Shown piece after piece: positions 1 through 5,543 of a stretch of DNA of 5,610 bases. The DNA is taken from NCBI GenBank assembly GCA_000436755.1, contig FR887304.1, positions 25,569-31,178 on the forward strand. The letters run 5' to 3'. The translations under genes were made by a program, and so were the position numbers. A model generated the notes under the pieces. It did no database searches, was not told where the DNA came from, and saw nothing but the letters and a program-made list of their open reading frames with translations. Each line of letters begins with the position of its first letter. The stretch's first letter is position 1. The stretch is from Clostridium sp. CAG:253. Lineage in GTDB: Bacteria; Bacillota; Clostridia; Lachnospirales; Lachnospiraceae.

Positions 1-651
1 TTCCCCAGCCAATGCATATGCCGGTTCTGTAATAAAACTTTTAAAATAATCATCTTCTAATTCATTTGTCCCTCTAAATTCTTTCGGAGCAGAACCAATA
101 AATTTTTTTATATTTTCTTTATTATTCAAAATTTCTTCTATGTCTTTATTTCCTGTTGTACCACTCTCCAATTTTTCACTCTCAGACATATTTACTTCAT
201 CAAACAATTTTTTATAATTTTCTAATGTTAATGCCTCATATGTATACATCTCATAATTTTTTATTCCAAGCTGTTTAAGTGCACTTTGAAATTTACTTTC
301 AAATTCCTCTTTAGTAAAAAACTTAACGATAGCAGTATCATTTCCATATCTAATGCTGGTTGAGGTATATGTACATCTTCCTGGTTTAGATGGAAGAATA
401 TCATTTCCTATCATCGCATTTACAAATGAACTCTTACCTGTTTTTTCAAGTCCAACTATAGAAATTTCAAATTCGTTTTTTTCTAATTTATTTAATAATT
501 TTGTAGCTTTTTCTCTTAATTCATCCAGTTTTCCTTCAATAGCATTGTCTAAAAGCCCATTTGTATTCAACCCTAAAATCTTGTTAATTCCTTTTATCTG
601 TACCCTTAATTTTTGCTCATATTCCTTTAATTCTAAATCATAATTAGCCAT
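1..651 (-). CDS. Dynamin-like GTPase, N-terminal part (runs off left edge)
   Basis: The minus frame is open for 217 codons from ATG at 651 to the window edge, so the C-terminus is missing. After about 60 mostly helical, charged residues comes a beta-strand and a P-loop, GLEKTGKSS at residues 67-75 (GxxxxGKS, K73 and S74 for phosphate and Mg2+). It is followed by FVNAMIGNDILPSRPGRCT (76-94), the characteristic dynamin-type stretch in which a Thr after the LP motif serves as the G2/switch I residue. The DxxG and later motifs are not reached. Dynamin-like proteins hydrolyse GTP to remodel or tether membranes; in bacteria they serve membrane maintenance, stress or phage protection. The ribosome binding site aaaggagga (668-660), 8 bases from the ATG, fixes the start. 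A probable promoter lies about 235 bases upstream and overlaps a palindrome next to a small HTH gene, so regulation by that protein is likely. It could instead belong to another dynamin-superfamily branch; the GTPase call itself is firm. Confidence 0.85.
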   Translation of the reverse strand, partial: MANYDLELKEYEQKLRVQIKGINKILGLNTNGLLDNAIEGKLDELREKATKLLNKLEKNEFEISIVGLEKTGKSSFVNAMIGNDILPSKPGRCTYTSTSIRYGNDTAIVKFFTKEEFESKFQSALKQLGIKNYEMYTYEALTLENYKKLFDEVNMSESEKLESGTTGNKDIEEILNNKENIKKFIGSAPKEFRGTNELEDDYFKSFITEPAYALAGE

Positions 652-879
652 TTTTATGCTCCTCCTTTAATTTGTAAAATTTATATCTCAATTTCAACAA
701 AGCCCAGAATATTATAATCTAATACCCCGAGCCTCTATTCCATTCTCATTGTTCATACATAATTACCCTTATCCATATCACCATATATATTTCTTTCATA
801 TAGTCACTTCAAAGAGTTCTACCGTTTATTACGTTACAATACATACTTATTAAATTTTCAAAATTGTAATCTATAAACC
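652..879 (-). other. Long untranslated leader of the dynamin-like gene
   Basis: Between the predicted transcription start (about 879) and the ATG at 651 lie roughly 228 bases without a convincing gene. The only clear element is the ribosome binding site at 660-668. Short frames exist on the minus strand (a 14-codon frame from 756 to 712, for example) but none has a ribosome binding site. I see no terminator hairpin with a T-run and no riboswitch that I recognise. A leader of this length is unusual for such a gene; it may be plain spacer or may carry a structure I cannot fold by eye. Confidence 0.4.
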
Positions 880-885
880 AAACAC

Positions 886-914
886 ATTATAGACCAATTT
901 GGTCTATTTTGCAA
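886..914 (-). promoter_or_regulatory. Predicted promoter for the dynamin-like gene
   Basis: On the minus strand a -35 box TTGCAA (914-909) and a perfect -10 box TATAAT (891-886) are separated by exactly 17 bases. The spacer holds the whole core of the palindrome at 889-907, so a bound protein should block polymerase. Transcription would start near 879. This is a sequence-based call with no experimental support. Confidence 0.6.
889..907. promoter_or_regulatory. Palindromic operator between divergent promoters
   Basis: ATAGACCA and TGGTCTAT form perfect 8-base arms around the 3-base centre ATT. The site fills the spacer of the leftward promoter and overlaps the -35 box of the rightward one, the typical place for a repressor acting on both. 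A related half-site, TATAAACCAA (872-881), lies 16 bases to the left of TATAGACCAA (888-897), at the leftward transcription start. The adjacent 76-residue HTH protein is the obvious candidate ligand (inference). Similar palindromes are also bound by TetR-type proteins, but none is encoded in this window. Confidence 0.65.
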
Positions 915-927
915 GTTTTTATATATT
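899..927 (+). promoter_or_regulatory. Predicted promoter for the small XRE regulator gene
   Basis: TTGGTC (899-904) and TATATT (922-927) are separated by 17 bases, which puts the transcription start near 934 and gives a short leader that includes the ribosome binding site at 946-952. The -35 box lies in the right arm of the palindrome, which suggests autorepression. A competing -10 (TATACT, 934-939) would start transcription at the ribosome binding site itself and is less likely. Confidence 0.45.
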
Positions 928-945
928 ACCACATATACTATATAT

Positions 946-952
946 GAGGTGG
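946..952 (+). promoter_or_regulatory. Ribosome binding site that sets the start at 958
   Basis: GAGGTGG lies 5 bases before ATG 958. An in-frame GTG at 949 sits inside this site and so cannot be the start it serves. Confidence 0.75.
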
Positions 953-957
953 TTTCC

Positions 958-1188
958 ATGAAATACGAACGCATAAGAAATTTACGAGAAGACTTAGACT
1001 TAACCCAAACAGATATTGCCAATCTTTTAAGTATTTCACAACGAACTTATTCAAGGTATGAAAATGATGAAAGAGCAATTCCAATTGAAGTTTTATCTAA
1101 ACTTGCTGATTATCATAATACAAGTGTAGACTATTTGATTGGAAGAACCAATCAAAAGAAACCTTATCCACATCCACATAAATCTTAA
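958..1188 (+). CDS. Small XRE (Cro/CI-type) transcriptional regulator
   Basis: This 76-residue protein is little more than a single helix-turn-helix domain. Helices 2 and 3 fall in residues 16-35 (TQTDIANLLSISQRTYSRYE, with the Gln-Thr and Ser-Gln-Thr positions usual in this family), followed by the conserved ENDERAIP turn. The VDYLIGRT segment (57-64) closes the domain, as in many Cro/CI and SinR-like repressors. There is no sensing or dimerisation domain, and the tail is a short basic, Pro/His-rich stretch. The start at 958 is preferred over GTG 949 because of the ribosome binding site at 946-952. The gene diverges from the dynamin-like GTPase gene and its promoter overlaps a perfect palindrome. 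It therefore probably represses itself and the GTPase gene (inference). It converges with the YARHG gene, only 60 bases away. Confidence 0.9.
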   Translation: MKYERIRNLREDLDLTQTDIANLLSISQRTYSRYENDERAIPIEVLSKLADYHNTSVDYLIGRTNQKKPYPHPHKS

Positions 1189-1248
1189 ATTCCATATAGT
1201 ATTTTTATATGTTCCGTTTTTCCATTCTCACGCACCCTACCCTCATCT

Positions 1249-1905
1249 CTACTCAAACTGCCTTATAAATGCAACATTCTTCTTTTCAACCGAACTAAGA
1301 ACATCTTCTGAAAATTCACTTGCAGGCACTGTTCCGTCATACCATGACTGACTGTCAAAATATTTCTGAAGCTTCTTATCATCAAACATTCTTCCATGTC
1401 TAGCATAAATTTCGTTTCTTGCTATTCGCAATTCTTCTTTTGATAAACCTTTTAAATCGGATTTTTTCAACTTTCTCTTAGCACTATCCGGCAGCACATA
1501 TTCACTTTCCTCACTACTATCTGAGTAATTATCTGAATCCTCATCCAAATCACTATCATAATCATCCTCAGATAAATCACTGTCATCATAGTAATCTAAA
1601 TCTTCTGAACTTTCCTCTGATGTCACATCATTTTCCATGTCTTTTATCTTCTTTTTATATTCGTTAATATCTCTTTCAGATACTTTTTTATTTTCTTTAC
1701 CCTCAGAAACATCATCAAATTTGAGTATATTAAGTTTCATTGCTGCAATTGCTAATATCATGAATGTTATAATCCATACCGTAAGCTTTTCTGTAAGAAT
1801 TCCGCTAAATGTGCCTATATAAATATATCTGCTGCATATCATATGCGCTATAATAACAGATAAAATAAAAATTATAAAAACAATTATAGTATTTATAATG
1901 CTCAT
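1249..1905 (-). CDS. Membrane protein with acidic linker and C-terminal YARHG domain
   Basis: This is a 218-residue protein. Two hydrophobic helices (about 4-23 and 41-60) are followed by a charged stretch, a strongly acidic Asp/Ser/Glu/Tyr-rich linker (about 95-136) and a C-terminal YARHG domain (about 138-215). The domain signature is clear: the lead-in VLPDS, the SDLKGLSKEELRIARNEIYARHG core with Y167-A-R-H-G171, then F174, the YFDSQSWY segment and the final EKKN. YARHG domains are common in surface or secreted proteins of Firmicutes; their ligand is not established to my knowledge. With two helices the domain would lie outside the cell only if the N-terminus is also outside, so topology is uncertain. 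The ATG overlaps the stop of the preceding gene (ATGA, 4 bases), which indicates translational coupling. It is the last gene of the leftward operon, and I see no convincing terminator after it. Confidence 0.85.
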   Translation of the reverse strand: MSIINTIIVFIIFILSVIIAHMICSRYIYIGTFSGILTEKLTVWIITFMILAIAAMKLNILKFDDVSEGKENKKVSERDINEYKKKIKDMENDVTSEESSEDLDYYDDSDLSEDDYDSDLDEDSDNYSDSSEESEYVLPDSAKRKLKKSDLKGLSKEELRIARNEIYARHGRMFDDKKLQKYFDSQSWYDGTVPASEFSEDVLSSVEKKNVAFIRQFE

Positions 1906-2456
1906 GACTTTTCTCCCTTCTCAAGCGTCACTGCTGCCTGCGAATTAATTCCAAATGCACTCTGAATTTCAAATGCAATTATTCCCATAACCTGGCGAAT
2001 TTGAAAATACTCTTTTTTTACACGGTCAGGCATAAAAAATGCTCTTCCTGCACTAACTCTCCACCAAATTATAAATGTATTATCATCGTTTATATGTATG
2101 TCATATATCATTTTATTGTACAATACAATAACTATATTATCCTTGCCTCTTTCAAGCTCCATGCCGTATTTGCGCATCAGAACCGGCTGAATAGCCTCAA
2201 AAATCTGATCATAATCCACGCCTTCAGTAAATTTAAATTTCACTTCTCTTAATTTTTTTCTTTTTCGTTCTAAGTACTCATACAAAAAGCCCACACCAAA
2301 AATCAATGTAATAATCCCAAGGCCAAATAAAGTTGGTGCCACTATTCCTCCAAAACAACATATTGCGCAAAATATGTACAACTTTTTAGCCTTTGAAGAA
2401 TACTCATCCGGCAATGGATTTGAATTATACATCAATATACTCTCTTGTTTTTTCAT
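1902..2456 (-). CDS. Membrane-hairpin protein with cytoplasmic tail, unknown function
   Basis: I do not recognise a named family in this 184-residue protein. A polar N-terminus (1-25) is followed by two adjacent hydrophobic segments (about 26-43 and 44-60), which form a membrane hairpin. A very basic stretch, LERKRKKLR (62-70), comes next. By the positive-inside rule it places both ends in the cytoplasm. The remaining 115 residues look like a mixed alpha/beta domain with strands around 107-121 and 127-134 (the latter including IIWWRV) and a helix near 145-168. The ribosome binding site AGGAGG (2471-2466), 9 bases from the ATG, is near ideal. The gene starts 30 bases after the lysine-rich protein gene and overlaps the YARHG gene by 4 bases, so the three are almost certainly co-transcribed. 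It may form a membrane complex with its neighbours (inference). Confidence 0.8.
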   Translation of the reverse strand: MKKQESILMYNSNPLPDEYSSKAKKLYIFCAICCFGGIVAPTLFGLGIITLIFGVGFLYEYLERKRKKLREVKFKFTEGVDYDQIFEAIQPVLMRKYGMELERGKDNIVIVLYNKMIYDIHINDDNTFIIWWRVSAGRAFFMPDRVKKEYFQIRQVMGIIAFEIQSAFGINSQAAVTLEKGEKS

Positions 2457-2486
2457 TTTCTTCCGCCTCCTAAGTAATTTATAAAT

Positions 2487-3245
2487 CTACTCCCCTAATT
2501 CCTTTTCAAACCTTTTAATATTATCCTTATCCACGATATACGATATCGATCCATCCCTATTCTTATAAGCATCAAGATATTTTTTTGCTTTGTCCTTTTG
2601 TTTTGTTTCAATCAGATAGTCCATATAAATAACAAAAAAATCTTCATTTGATGCTCCTTTCTTCAGAAGCTTTTCTATCTCTGATTTGTCCTTTTTAAGT
2701 TTTTTATTTTTCCTATCTTTCTCAAGTTTTTTGTAAAGCTTTTCATTATCCTCAATTTCTTTCATAAACTTCTCTGCTTCTTTTTTCATGTCAGGGCTTA
2801 ATTTGTCAATAATCTCATTCATTCTGGTATAAAACATATATTGTGTCGTTGTTATATTGACCATTTTCCAATTGTTTCTTGCGAAACTAATACTTACTTT
2901 AGCTGACTCATCCCACTTTTTTTCTCCTTTCAATGCATCCTCTAAATAGGTATTCATAGCATAGCCCTGTGGATAAATTTTCAAATATTTCTTTGCTATG
3001 CGCTCTGCATCCGAATACATTCCTGCTTGAATCATCGCATCAAGTGCTTCCATTGCGTCTGTAGCCTCATACATATTACCGTTTTTTAACTTTCCGTTTT
3101 TCTCTCGTTCAAGCAATTTTTCAATCTTTTGCGGATTCTCGTTTTTTTGCTTTATTTTTGTTAATAATACGCCTCCCATACCGGCAATTGTAATAATGGC
3201 TGTAATAACTCCAAGTACAATAATTATTTTCTTCTTTTTTCCCAT
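2487..3245 (-). CDS. Lysine-rich single-pass anchored protein with TPR-like helices
   Basis: This is a 252-residue protein of unknown family. KKKK at 3-6 precedes one hydrophobic helix (about 7-29), the pattern of a signal anchor with the N-terminus inside, so the rest should lie outside the membrane. Residues 62-125 read as amphipathic helix pairs (MEALDAMIQAGMYSDAERIA, then a YPQG turn) that resemble TPR units. Residues 150-195 are an extremely Lys/Glu-rich, probably coiled-coil segment, and 201-228 form another TPR-like pair ending in DKAKKYLDAY. The open frame extends upstream to an ATG at 3296, but that codon has no ribosome binding site and lies next to a 13-base palindrome. ATG 3245 has AAAGGA at 9 bases and yields the classic Lys-then-hydrophobic start, so it is preferred. 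It is the first gene of the leftward operon and a likely scaffold or protein-binding partner in the envelope (inference). Confidence 0.8.
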   Translation of the reverse strand: MGKKKKIIIVLGVITAIITIAGMGGVLLTKIKQKNENPQKIEKLLEREKNGKLKNGNMYEATDAMEALDAMIQAGMYSDAERIAKKYLKIYPQGYAMNTYLEDALKGEKKWDESAKVSISFARNNWKMVNITTTQYMFYTRMNEIIDKLSPDMKKEAEKFMKEIEDNEKLYKKLEKDRKNKKLKKDKSEIEKLLKKGASNEDFFVIYMDYLIETKQKDKAKKYLDAYKNRDGSISYIVDKDNIKRFEKELGE

Positions 3246-3254
3246 TTTTTCTTT

Positions 3255-3260
3255 TCCTTT
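3255..3260 (-). promoter_or_regulatory. Ribosome binding site that sets the start at 3245
   Basis: On the minus strand AAAGGA lies 9 bases before ATG 3245. The in-frame ATG at 3296 has no such element, so the 17 extra residues it would add (including KENIIAKKGKEK) are probably not made. Confidence 0.6.
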
Positions 3261-3296
3261 CTTTGCAATTATATTCTCTTTGGCAATAAATTTCAT

Positions 3297-3394
3297 TCAC
3301 TGACAGTGATAATTTATTACTCTAAACACAGCAATTTCAAACAGTAACCATAGTTTTTCTGTTAATATTACTGACAAGTATAATATCATGACTG
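3297..3394. promoter_or_regulatory. Cluster of five TNACTG sites, probable operator array
   Basis: The hexamer TNACTG occurs five times. Two copies face each other as the perfect 13-base palindrome TCACTGACAGTGA (3297-3309). One is on the minus strand at 3347-3342 and two are on the plus strand at 3368-3373 and 3389-3394. No other ACTG occurs in this intergenic region on either strand. A copy lies directly beside each predicted -35 box: TTACTG, one base, then TTGAAA on the minus strand; TGACTG then TTGCTA on the plus strand. The palindrome covers the leftward transcription start. Also, ACTGACA followed three bases later by ATAA occurs at both 3299 and 3370. The HTH protein encoded at 3463 is the natural candidate binder (inference). 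Confidence 0.5.
3311..3340 (-). promoter_or_regulatory. Predicted promoter of the leftward three-gene operon
   Basis: On the minus strand TTGAAA (3340-3335) and TAAATT (3316-3311) are separated by 18 bases. The -10 box is a weak match, so this is tentative. Transcription would start near 3304, inside the palindrome at 3297-3309, and downstream of the rejected start codon region only by a few bases, which agrees with translation from 3245. Confidence 0.35.
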
Positions 3395-3423
3395 TTGCTA
3401 TTTTCAAATTACAATGCTATTAT
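3395..3423 (+). promoter_or_regulatory. Predicted extended -10 promoter of the HTH-kinase operon
   Basis: TTGCTA (3395-3400) and TATTAT (3418-3423) are separated by 17 bases, and TGC directly before the -10 box makes it an extended -10 element. Transcription would start near 3430, giving a leader of about 33 bases that carries AGGAAGGA (3443-3450). A perfect TATAAT at 3379-3384 lacks a recognisable -35 box and is the second choice. Confidence 0.5.
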
Positions 3424-3462
3424 TTTATCAAATAATATCTCTAGGAAGGAATTTAAACACTT

Positions 3463-3885
3463 ATGAAAAAGAAAACTTTAGATACGGATGAAATTCTACA
3501 AAAAATTAAATCAGATGACGAAATAAATGAAGATGATATTGAGTTTGTCTCTCAGGAGGACTTACGTCACAAACTTGCAAATGATATAGCTGTTGCCGGA
3601 TATAGTATGAATAAACTTGCTTCTGAATGTTCCATTTCCCAATCCCATCTTTCCGATTTTCTAAGCAACAAAAAGAAGCTCAATCGTGATAAGCTGCTTT
3701 CAATTTTTATTACCCTTGGATATGATATCGATAAAATTCAAAAATCGCTTATGCATTTCGGAATAAGCGAATTGTATCCCAGAGATATGCGTGATTTTAT
3801 CATAATGAAAGGTATTAAAAATCATTCTGATTTAGATTTAATAAATGAAAATTTGGGAAAGGAAAATTTAGATACATTATGTTAG
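3463..3885 (+). CDS. HTH (XRE-like) regulator paired with the kinase
   Basis: This 140-residue protein has an acidic N-terminal arm (1-31), then an HTH domain from about 33 to 85. Its recognition unit is YSMNKLASECSISQSHLSDFL (47-67), followed by SNKKKLNRDKLLSI. The C-terminal part (about 97-140) has the pattern LYPRDMRDFIIMKG, then SDLDLINENL and a final DTL. From memory, this arrangement recurs in Firmicute HTH proteins that sit beside protein kinases; I cannot confirm it by a search. The ribosome binding site AGGAAGGA is 12 bases from the ATG, slightly far. The stop overlaps the kinase start by 7 bases, so the two are translated together and probably act together. It may bind the TNACTG cluster upstream and control both divergent operons. 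Phosphorylation by the kinase is an attractive but untested way of regulating it. The regulator fold is well supported; its targets are not. Confidence 0.85.
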   Translation: MKKKTLDTDEILQKIKSDDEINEDDIEFVSQEDLRHKLANDIAVAGYSMNKLASECSISQSHLSDFLSNKKKLNRDKLLSIFITLGYDIDKIQKSLMHFGISELYPRDMRDFIIMKGIKNHSDLDLINENLGKENLDTLC

Positions 3886-5111
3886 GAAAAACAATTAAAC
3901 ATTTCAAAGATGAACTTTCACTTTATTTTGATTTTGATTTTCTCGACTGTCTCAACAATACCAACTCAGCAAAATTTTATCACACTTACCTCGCAGAAAT
4001 CAAAAATGAGTACTCAAATCTGGCACCGGACAAGTCAAGTGTCATTATTAAGGAGCTTTCCAAAGAACAGTTACCTGTTTATAAAACAATATCCGAAAAT
4101 TGGAATCCACACCTTGAAACTGTTTTTGGAATTATTTCTGATAACGACAATCCCAATTATGCTCTTTCAATCAGCGAGTTTATAGACAAACCGTCTTCTC
4201 TTGATTATGCTTCTCTTCCAAAAGACAAAAAGATTACTACCAGATTTCTTACTCTTGAACAATACATAAACAGTTTTGGCTGTCTTTCAGAAAAGGAATC
4301 ACTTATTTTAATTCACCAACTCTGTGACGCATTGGCTGTACTTCATAAAAATCATATGATTCATGGTGATATTTCGCCTAAAAATGTCCTGCTCACAGAT
4401 AAATTTAACTGGGACAATGAGTTTAAAATATTTAATGGCATACACAATCAGGTGTCTGTCAAACTTATTGATTTTGACATATCACGCAATATCCAGTACG
4501 CTAACCACACTGTTACACATGCTGTTGGTACTCTCAATTATGCTGCACCCGATATTTTGAATTTCACAAACGCTACTGACCGCATTGATATATACTCCCT
4601 CGGCTGTTTGTTATATTTTATGCTTACAGGATGTTCTCCCAAAGACAGAAATGCTCCTCCACTTTCTAAAATATGCAGTTATACGGCAAACCACATTTTT
4701 AATACATGTACTGCAAGCTACGAAATAAGATATCATAATATACATCAGCTTGTAAAAGATATTGAAAAAGAACTGTCTTATCCTGATAAATTATTTTTCA
4801 ATATTATAAGAAAATTTCCGGGGTTTCAAACAAATTATCCGCCCAAAAACATGCTTGCTTTCCATTTATATGCATTTGTTCCCATATCGCTTATATTCGA
4901 TCATTCCGGAACAAAAACTTATATTTTCTCTGCTATATTTGTAGCTGTAATATACCTTTTTGGATGTAATTTATTTTATATCGGCGACCGTATCCCACGT
5001 TACAAATATCTTTGCAGCATCATTCCGGGACTGAGATATATAATTAAAATCTCTTTGATATTACTCATAATGTTAATTATATCTGCAATTATGTTCCCAC
5101 AATTACGATAA
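3879..5111 (+). CDS. Membrane-anchored Ser/Thr protein kinase-like protein with variant motifs
   Basis: This is a 410-residue protein. The kinase domain spans about 20-310: SVIIKEL with the ATP-binding Lys K58, the catalytic loop IHGDISPKN (161-169; D164, K168 and N169 all present), the Mg2+ motif as DFD (198-200; Asp retained, usual Gly replaced), GTLNYAAPD (217-225, APD instead of APE) and RIDIYSLGCLLYFMLTG (235-251) with structural D237. The Gly-rich loop is not recognisable in residues 20-45. The essential catalytic residues are present, so activity is plausible. After the domain come three hydrophobic segments (about 325-342, 347-366 and 388-407), which anchor it with the kinase in the cytoplasm and little outside. 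The start codon lies inside the HTH gene's end, with AAAGGA about 15 bases upstream, so it probably depends on coupled translation. The substrate is unknown; the HTH protein and the downstream Asn-rich protein are candidates. Confidence 0.88.
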   Translation: MLGKTIKHFKDELSLYFDFDFLDCLNNTNSAKFYHTYLAEIKNEYSNLAPDKSSVIIKELSKEQLPVYKTISENWNPHLETVFGIISDNDNPNYALSISEFIDKPSSLDYASLPKDKKITTRFLTLEQYINSFGCLSEKESLILIHQLCDALAVLHKNHMIHGDISPKNVLLTDKFNWDNEFKIFNGIHNQVSVKLIDFDISRNIQYANHTVTHAVGTLNYAAPDILNFTNATDRIDIYSLGCLLYFMLTGCSPKDRNAPPLSKICSYTANHIFNTCTASYEIRYHNIHQLVKDIEKELSYPDKLFFNIIRKFPGFQTNYPPKNMLAFHLYAFVPISLIFDHSGTKTYIFSAIFVAVIYLFGCNLFYIGDRIPRYKYLCSIIPGLRYIIKISLILLIMLIISAIMFPQLR

Positions 5112-5124
5112 TACTTGCGAAAAT

Positions 5125-5130
5125 GGAGGT
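5125..5130 (+). promoter_or_regulatory. Ribosome binding site that sets the start at 5136
   Basis: GGAGGT lies 5 bases before ATG 5136. The frame is open back to a TTG at 5115, but that codon has no site of its own at a suitable distance. Confidence 0.75.
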
Positions 5131-5135
5131 TCAAA

Positions 5136-5507
5136 ATGGAAACTGAAAACAAAGTTATTAGCCAAAATAAAACTACCAACAATAATAATAAAATTATTAA
5201 CACTAATAAAACTGTCAACAACATTATTAAATGCCAGCAAAACTATGAATACATGATTGCAAACTTTGAATTATATCCCAAAAATAAAAATATTAGAAAC
5301 GCTCCTACTATTAGAACAAAAGATTTGACCAACAACTTCGTTTATTCATATATTTCATTAACAAAACAGCAGATTATATCGTTCTATGAAAAAAAGGAAA
5401 ACAAAACTTTTAAATACTGGATTATATTTATAATATCTTTTTTGTTAACCCTTCCGTTAGCCTTGCTTGAATTTGCAGGCCTGCTTGACATAATATTTTT
5501 TCTTTAA
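5136..5507 (+). CDS. Small Asn-rich protein with C-terminal membrane anchor
   Basis: This 123-residue protein has no family I recognise. The first 35 residues are low-complexity Asn/Lys/Thr/Ile with an imperfect 13-residue repeat (NKTTNN at 11-16, NKTVNN at 24-29). A polar middle (36-92) includes Tyr/Lys-rich stretches and Thr/Ser residues that a kinase could phosphorylate. Residues 94-123 are almost wholly hydrophobic, with Pro107 and Glu112 in the middle. They form either one long tail anchor or a short re-entrant hairpin, and the protein ends inside this segment. No signal peptide is present, so a tail-anchored protein with a cytoplasmic N-terminus is the simplest reading. It starts 24 bases after the kinase gene with a good ribosome binding site, so it belongs to the same operon. 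It may be the kinase's membrane partner or substrate (inference). Confidence 0.75.
   Translation: METENKVISQNKTTNNNNKIINTNKTVNNIIKCQQNYEYMIANFELYPKNKNIRNAPTIRTKDLTNNFVYSYISLTKQQIISFYEKKENKTFKYWIIFIISFLLTLPLALLEFAGLLDIIFFL
5166..5221 (+). repeat. Imperfect direct repeat inside the Asn-rich gene
   Basis: Two 17-base copies, at 5166-5182 and 5205-5221, differ at only two adjacent positions and start 39 bases (13 codons) apart, in frame. They encode NKTTNN and NKTVNN. The surrounding codons are also rich in AAT and AAA. The pattern suggests local duplication of a low-complexity segment. Confidence 0.55.
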
Positions 5508-5543
5508 CAACCAATTGTACAAATTAGAAAAGGTGAATATACT

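Noticed and set aside
353..643. 96-residue plus-strand open frame
   Set aside because: It lies opposite the dynamin-like gene, has no ribosome binding site and reads as Phe/Ser/Leu-rich low-complexity protein typical of an antisense shadow.
712..756. 14-codon minus-strand frame in the leader of the dynamin-like gene (MNNENGIEARGIRL)
   Set aside because: It has a start and stop but no ribosome binding site, and it is too short to distinguish from chance.
1193..1211. Inverted repeat CATATA / TATATG, considered as a terminator between the convergent genes
   Set aside because: The stem is only 6 A-T-rich pairs with a single G-C and no proper T-run follows on either strand, so it would be too unstable.
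3246..3296. Upstream extension of the lysine-rich protein to ATG 3296
   Set aside because: There is no ribosome binding site before 3296, and the predicted promoter would start transcription only a few bases before it; ATG 3245 has both a binding site and a natural signal-anchor start.
5000..5224. 74-residue minus-strand open frame across the kinase/Asn-rich junction
   Set aside because: It is an antisense shadow of two well-supported genes, and its hydrophobic Leu/Ile/Val content simply mirrors the Asn/Lys codons of the Asn-rich gene.
5485..5490. Perfect -35 hexamer TTGACA before the PadR-like gene
   Set aside because: No -10 box is found 16-19 bases downstream, and the hexamer lies within codons for Leu-Asp-Ile.
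5475..5500. GCAGGCCTGC palindrome followed by a T-run, considered as a terminator
   Set aside because: The 10-base palindrome has no loop, the T-run starts several bases later, and all of it is within the coding sequence of the Asn-rich gene.
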